Shown: positions 22,893 to 25,389 of the stretch, in pieces | Layout: every line of letters begins with the position of its first letter | How positions within the stretch are numbered: position 1 is the stretch's first letter | Source: JBBQZL01 sp038207745 | GTDB lineage: Bacteria; Actinomycetota; Thermoleophilia; Solirubrobacterales; 70-9 | Direction of reading: 5' to 3' | NCBI GenBank assembly: GCA_038207745.1 | Contig: JBBQZL010000009.1 | Location: 1-25,389, forward strand | DNA length: 25,389 nt | The notes under the pieces: model-generated | The model's database searches: none | What the model was told of the DNA's origin: nothing | What the model saw: only the letters and a program-made list of their open reading frames with translations | Translations under genes and position numbers: made by a program

Positions 22893-23637
22893 GACAGACG
22901 GCTATGAAGTCCAGTGCCTGCTCGAGGCGATCGGTTGAGAGCCTGAAATCCGAGGATGTGATTGCCGGCGTGAAGCGATCGTAGAACGGCTTGGTGGCGT
23001 GAAGCGCCCTGTGGACCCGGTCCCAGCCGCATTCGATCGCCGTCTGATGGATTGCCAGCTTTCGCGCGTGGAAGAGGCCGAGAATCTCAACCCGCGAGAA
23101 ACACGGCGAGAGCAGGTCCCGGTACTCCTCCAGCCTGTACTCCTTGAGATGCCATGGATTGTCCGACTTGGCCGCGCCCTCGGGTGCAAGCGTGAGCAGG
23201 TTCGGGGTCGAGACATAGGAGATCGGCGCGATTGCCGCAAATCCCTTCAACAGCTCTGCCGGCTTCTCGACGTGTTCGATGGTCTGCAGAAAGACGATCA
23301 CGTCGCGCTCGGTGTCGAACTGCTCGACGAGCGAGCAGTCAAATCGGAGGTTGGGACGCTGATACCGCAGCCGCGCATGTTCATGCGCCTCCGGATTTGC
23401 GTCGACGCCGATCACGTCGTTGGCACGGGTCGCAAGCAGATCGGATCCATACCCCTCGCCACAGGCAAGGTCGACAACCCGGAGGCCCTCGCAGCGCCCC
23501 GTGATCCATTCATAGACCGCCAGATGGCGCCGGTACCAGTAATTCTCCTCTGGCACGTCAGGCAGCGTCCGCTCGCCGGTCAGTGGCAGTGGCGGCACGC
23601 CTTCGGGCTGGTTGAGTTGGATGTAGCGCTCGGTCAT
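22885..23637 (-). CDS. SAM-dependent methyltransferase, Rv3030-like
   Basis: 250 residues. The N-terminal signature LTGERTLPDVPEENYWYRRH precedes a class-I methyltransferase core (VVDLACGEGYGSDLLA as motif I, IGVDANPEAHEHAR as motif II, FLQTIEHVEKPAELL, YVSTPNLLTLAPEG). C-terminal segments NPWHLKEY, GLFHARKL and LDFIAVCHA follow. From memory these N- and C-terminal landmarks match M. tuberculosis Rv3030, a proposed O-methyltransferase of the methylglucose lipopolysaccharide locus. The first gene of the operon, it overlaps the GH57 gene by 8 bases. ATG 23637 has no clear Shine-Dalgarno. Sugar O-methylation is inferred from context. Confidence 0.88.
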   Translation of the reverse strand: MTERYIQLNQPEGVPPLPLTGERTLPDVPEENYWYRRHLAVYEWITGRCEGLRVVDLACGEGYGSDLLATRANDVIGVDANPEAHEHARLRYQRPNLRFDCSLVEQFDTERDVIVFLQTIEHVEKPAELLKGFAAIAPISYVSTPNLLTLAPEGAAKSDNPWHLKEYRLEEYRDLLSPCFSRVEILGLFHARKLAIHQTAIECGWDRVHRALHATKPFYDRFTPAITSSDFRLSTDRLEQALDFIAVCHA

Positions 23638-23727
23638 CAGATCCAGGTGCTTCGTGCTTTGAAATCAACGGCTGGCCCCGGACCGTAGCTAGACGGCTGC
23701 TCTGAGGCATTCACGCCGCCGATTGTC

Positions 23728-23746
23728 CCGGCCCGAAACGGGCCGG
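23728..23746. other. 8-bp GC hairpin in divergent intergenic region
   Basis: CCGGCCCG (23728-23735) and CGGGCCGG (23739-23746) pair perfectly around an AAA loop. It sits between the methyltransferase operon and the iron permease gene, which are divergent, so it is not an obvious terminator. It could be a leader structure of either transcript. Confidence 0.45.
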
Positions 23747-23800
23747 CATGGGTGTTCCCTGGCATCCGCTACGGGTTGTTGCTACCTTGCCTCGTGATCT

Positions 23801-23816
23801 GTTAGGGACACCTAAC
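23801..23816 (+). promoter_or_regulatory. Candidate DtxR/IdeR-family operator before iron permease
   Basis: GTTAGG and CCTAAC form a perfect inverted repeat around GACA, 47 bases before the permease ATG. TTAGG/CCTAA half-sites are those of iron- and manganese-sensing DtxR-family repressors, although the spacing is shorter than in the 19-bp IdeR consensus. A TTGCCT -35-like box at 23787-23792 lies just upstream, so a bound repressor would cover the promoter. Iron-dependent repression of the operon is inferred. Confidence 0.5.
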
Positions 23817-23862
23817 TGCCAATTTCCTCCAGCGAGATCCAGCAAGGAGCAGCCAAGACCCG

Positions 23863-24750
23863 ATGATCCCGACACTCGTTATCACGCTCCGCGAGGGCGT
23901 CGAGGCCGCGTTGATCGTCGGAATAATCGCCGCCTTCCTCGTCAAGGAGGGTCAGCGCGATGCGCTGAAACAGATGTGGATCGGCGTCGGGGCTGCCGTG
24001 ACGATCTGCTTCGTCGCCGCGGTCATTCTCCAGGTCATCGATCAGGAACTTCCCCAGCAGCAGCAGGAAGGCCTCGAGACGATCATCGGCTTGATCGCGG
24101 TCGCAGCCGTCACATACATGATCATCTGGATGCGTCGTCACGCACGGAGCATCAAGAGTGATCTCGAGGGAAGCGCAGCGCACGCGCTGCTGACGGGGTC
24201 CGCCGCTGCGTTGGTCGGGATGGCGTTTCTTGCCGTGCTCCGTGAAGGCCTCGAGACCTCGGTCTTCCTGCTCGCGATATTCCAGGATTCCAACAACACG
24301 GCCGCCGCCGGAACCGGTGCGGTTCTCGGGCTCGTGGTGGCGATCCTGATCGGTGTCGGTCTCTATCGCGGCGGCGTCCGGATCAACCTCTCCCGCTTCT
24401 TCCGTGTCACCGGCCTCGTTCTCGTCTTCGTTGCCGCCGGACTGCTCGCCACGGCCGCGCACACTGCGCATGAGGCCGGATGGATCAGCTCCCTGCAATC
24501 GCAGGCGGTCGACCTGAGCTGGCTCGTCCGGCCAGGAACCGTGACCGGCGCCCTGTTGACCGGAATGCTCGGACTTCAACCTCGTCCAACCCAGATGGAG
24601 GCAATCGTCTACCTGCTCTATGCCGTCCCGATGACGTTGTACGTCGCGTGGCCCGACCGCTGGCGCGCGGGCCGCAACGCGATCGGAGCAAGAGCCGGCA
24701 GCGAGCCGACCCGTGTCGCGGGAACCAACTCCGGCGGCGTGGCCGCGTGA
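23863..24750 (+). CDS. efeU: FTR1 family iron permease (EfeU)
   Basis: 295 residues with seven predicted membrane helices. The two REGxE iron-binding motifs of the FTR1/EfeU family are at Arg10-Glu14 (ITLREGVEAALIVG) and Arg127-Glu131 (AVLREGLETSVFLL). It moves iron across the cytoplasmic membrane together with EfeO and EfeB. ATG 23863 has AAGGAG upstream, at a rather long 13-base spacing. The stop TGA overlaps the GTG that would start the cupredoxin lipoprotein (GTGA), typical of an efeUOB operon. Confidence 0.93.
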   Translation: MIPTLVITLREGVEAALIVGIIAAFLVKEGQRDALKQMWIGVGAAVTICFVAAVILQVIDQELPQQQQEGLETIIGLIAVAAVTYMIIWMRRHARSIKSDLEGSAAHALLTGSAAALVGMAFLAVLREGLETSVFLLAIFQDSNNTAAAGTGAVLGLVVAILIGVGLYRGGVRINLSRFFRVTGLVLVFVAAGLLATAAHTAHEAGWISSLQSQAVDLSWLVRPGTVTGALLTGMLGLQPRPTQMEAIVYLLYAVPMTLYVAWPDRWRAGRNAIGARAGSEPTRVAGTNSGGVAA

Positions 24751-25164
24751 AGCGCCGAGCCGGTTCGACGGGTCCGCTTCGCGGCATCGCGCGCGGCATC
24801 CCTCTGGATTGCCCTTCTCCTCCTCGGGGTCAGCGTATTCAGCGGTTGCGGTTCGAGCGTCAAGAGCGACGATCCAGGCGCGAAGACGCTCGCCTTCAAG
24901 CTCACCGATGAGGGCTGCGAGCCGCACAACGCCACTGTTGCGGCCGGCCCCGTCAACTTCGAGGTGACCAACGACGGAAGCGGCTCGGTGACCGAGCTGG
25001 AGTTCCTCGACGGTGAAACGATCCTGGGCGAGAAGGAGAACATAACCGAGGGACTTTCGCGCTCTTTCACCCTGACCCTCGACGGTGGGGATTACATACT
25101 CAGGTGCAATGGCGGCAAGGTCGGCGACGGATCCCTCACGGTCAGCGGCGGGCGTGGAACGTAG
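24747..25164 (+). CDS. efeO: EfeO-like cupredoxin lipoprotein, frameshifted
   Basis: The GTG at 24747 overlaps the EfeU stop and begins a basic signal-peptide head (VKRRAGSTG), but the rest of the protein is in the next frame. That frame has a hydrophobic core (LWIALLLLGVSVF), lipobox SGC and a cupredoxin domain with AKTLAFKLTDEGCEPHNATVA, GPVNFEVTNDG, LGEKENITEGLS and DYILRCNGGKVG, ending at TAG 25162-25164. No usable start exists in that frame before the lipobox, so one base must be skipped or a base inserted in error near 24770-24810. The M75 peptidase-like domain that normally follows in EfeO is missing. It may be a single-domain version or a truncated gene. Confidence 0.6.
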
Positions 25165-25173
25165 CCCAACCCG

Positions 25174-25298
25174 ATGGAGACCCTCCTCGGCACCCTCGAC
25201 GCCCTCGACGAATACATCAAGCACGTGGGCAGCGCCGTCTTCGCCATACCCCCAGAGCCTCCAAGGGCGGCTGCATCGCCGTGACCCTCTTCGATTGA
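25174..25298 (+). pseudogene. efeB: C-terminal remnant of EfeB-like Dyp peroxidase
   Basis: Just after the cupredoxin stop, the sequence encodes GTLDALDEYIKHVGSAVFAIPP, matching the last helix and strand of Dyp-type peroxidases (compare the DALNEYI-HTGSAxFA-PP pattern). It then needs a one-base shift to continue as ASKGGCIAVTLFD before a stop at 25296-25298. The whole heme domain and signal peptide are absent. This looks like deletion or misassembly joining efeO's cupredoxin part to efeB's tail. The family assignment rests on a short match from memory. Confidence 0.5.
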
Positions 25299-25337
25299 CC
25301 CCGACCCTGCGAACGGTCCCGGTCCATCCCCCGCAAA

Positions 25338-25363
25338 CCGCCGCTCCGGCCCGCCGCTCCGGC
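25338..25363. repeat. Tandem 13-bp repeat x2 at contig end
   Basis: CCGCCGCTCCGGC occurs twice in direct, exact tandem (25338-25350 and 25351-25363) in a low-complexity C-rich tail without coding signs. It may reflect slippage or an assembly artefact at the window end. Confidence 0.6.
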
Positions 25364-25389
25364 TCCACGAACCGCCGCCCCATTCCGCT

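Noticed and set aside
24835..24860. A tRNA-like GGTTCGAG T-loop string
   Set aside because: It lies at the lipobox-coding region of the cupredoxin gene, and no acceptor or anticodon stem can be formed around it.
23812..25383. A 523-codon open frame on the minus strand across the iron permease locus
   Set aside because: It is antisense to EfeU, whose two REGxE motifs and helices are unmistakable. Its translation is low-complexity Arg/Gly/Glu/Asp-rich with no recognisable domain.

Overview
The window is a GC-rich (roughly 65%) stretch with dense, short-spaced genes. It appears to come from an actinobacterium, and the closest fit by protein flavour is the Thermoleophilia (Solirubrobacterales or Gaiellales). 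This placement is inferred from codon use, the gene families, TANNNT boxes sitting directly before start codons, and a gene trio matching a mycobacterial polysaccharide locus. No rRNA, tRNA, CRISPR array, transposase or phage gene was seen. Both ends look like the ragged ends of a draft contig: a C-rich/G-rich low-complexity run at the start, and frameshifted iron-uptake gene remnants plus a tandem repeat at the end.

Layout. 1-4411: the 3'-truncated large subunit of a B12-dependent acyl-CoA mutase with isobutyryl-CoA-mutase-type specificity residues, a short beta-propeller fragment, a HAD phosphatase with a C-terminal membrane segment, and a secreted beta-propeller protein. 4627-11361: a catabolic block with thiolase, leucyl aminopeptidase, a GMC oxidoreductase, a 23S rRNA methyltransferase-like protein and an acyl-CoA dehydrogenase. 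11384-14140: a tiny membrane ORF, an atypical signal peptidase, a PRC-barrel protein, the MeaB-type GTPase that would protect the mutase, and a hexapeptide acyltransferase.

14229-20097 is a tightly coupled five-gene minus-strand operon: APC permease, glutamine-synthetase-like gamma-glutamyl ligase, class-I amidotransferase-like gamma-glutamyl hydrolase, aldehyde dehydrogenase and SDR dehydrogenase. It reads as a Puu-type gamma-glutamylation route for an imported amine. An SDR takes the place of the FAD oxidase, which suggests an amino alcohol substrate. 20201-23637 is a methyltransferase, GH57 branching enzyme and GT4 glucosyltransferase operon in the same order as Rv3030-Rv3031-Rv3032 of Mycobacterium tuberculosis (methylglucose lipopolysaccharide). 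23863-25298 is an Efe-type ferrous iron uptake locus with intact EfeU permease, a frameshifted EfeO-like cupredoxin lipoprotein and a C-terminal scrap of EfeB-like peroxidase, preceded by a palindrome that could be a metal-regulator site.

The mutase, MeaB, thiolase and acyl-CoA dehydrogenase together suggest short-chain and branched acyl-CoA catabolism. No gene-free stretch exceeds 300 bases. The longest gaps (4412-4626 and 23638-23862) hold a large hairpin, and a smaller hairpin plus an operator-like palindrome, respectively.
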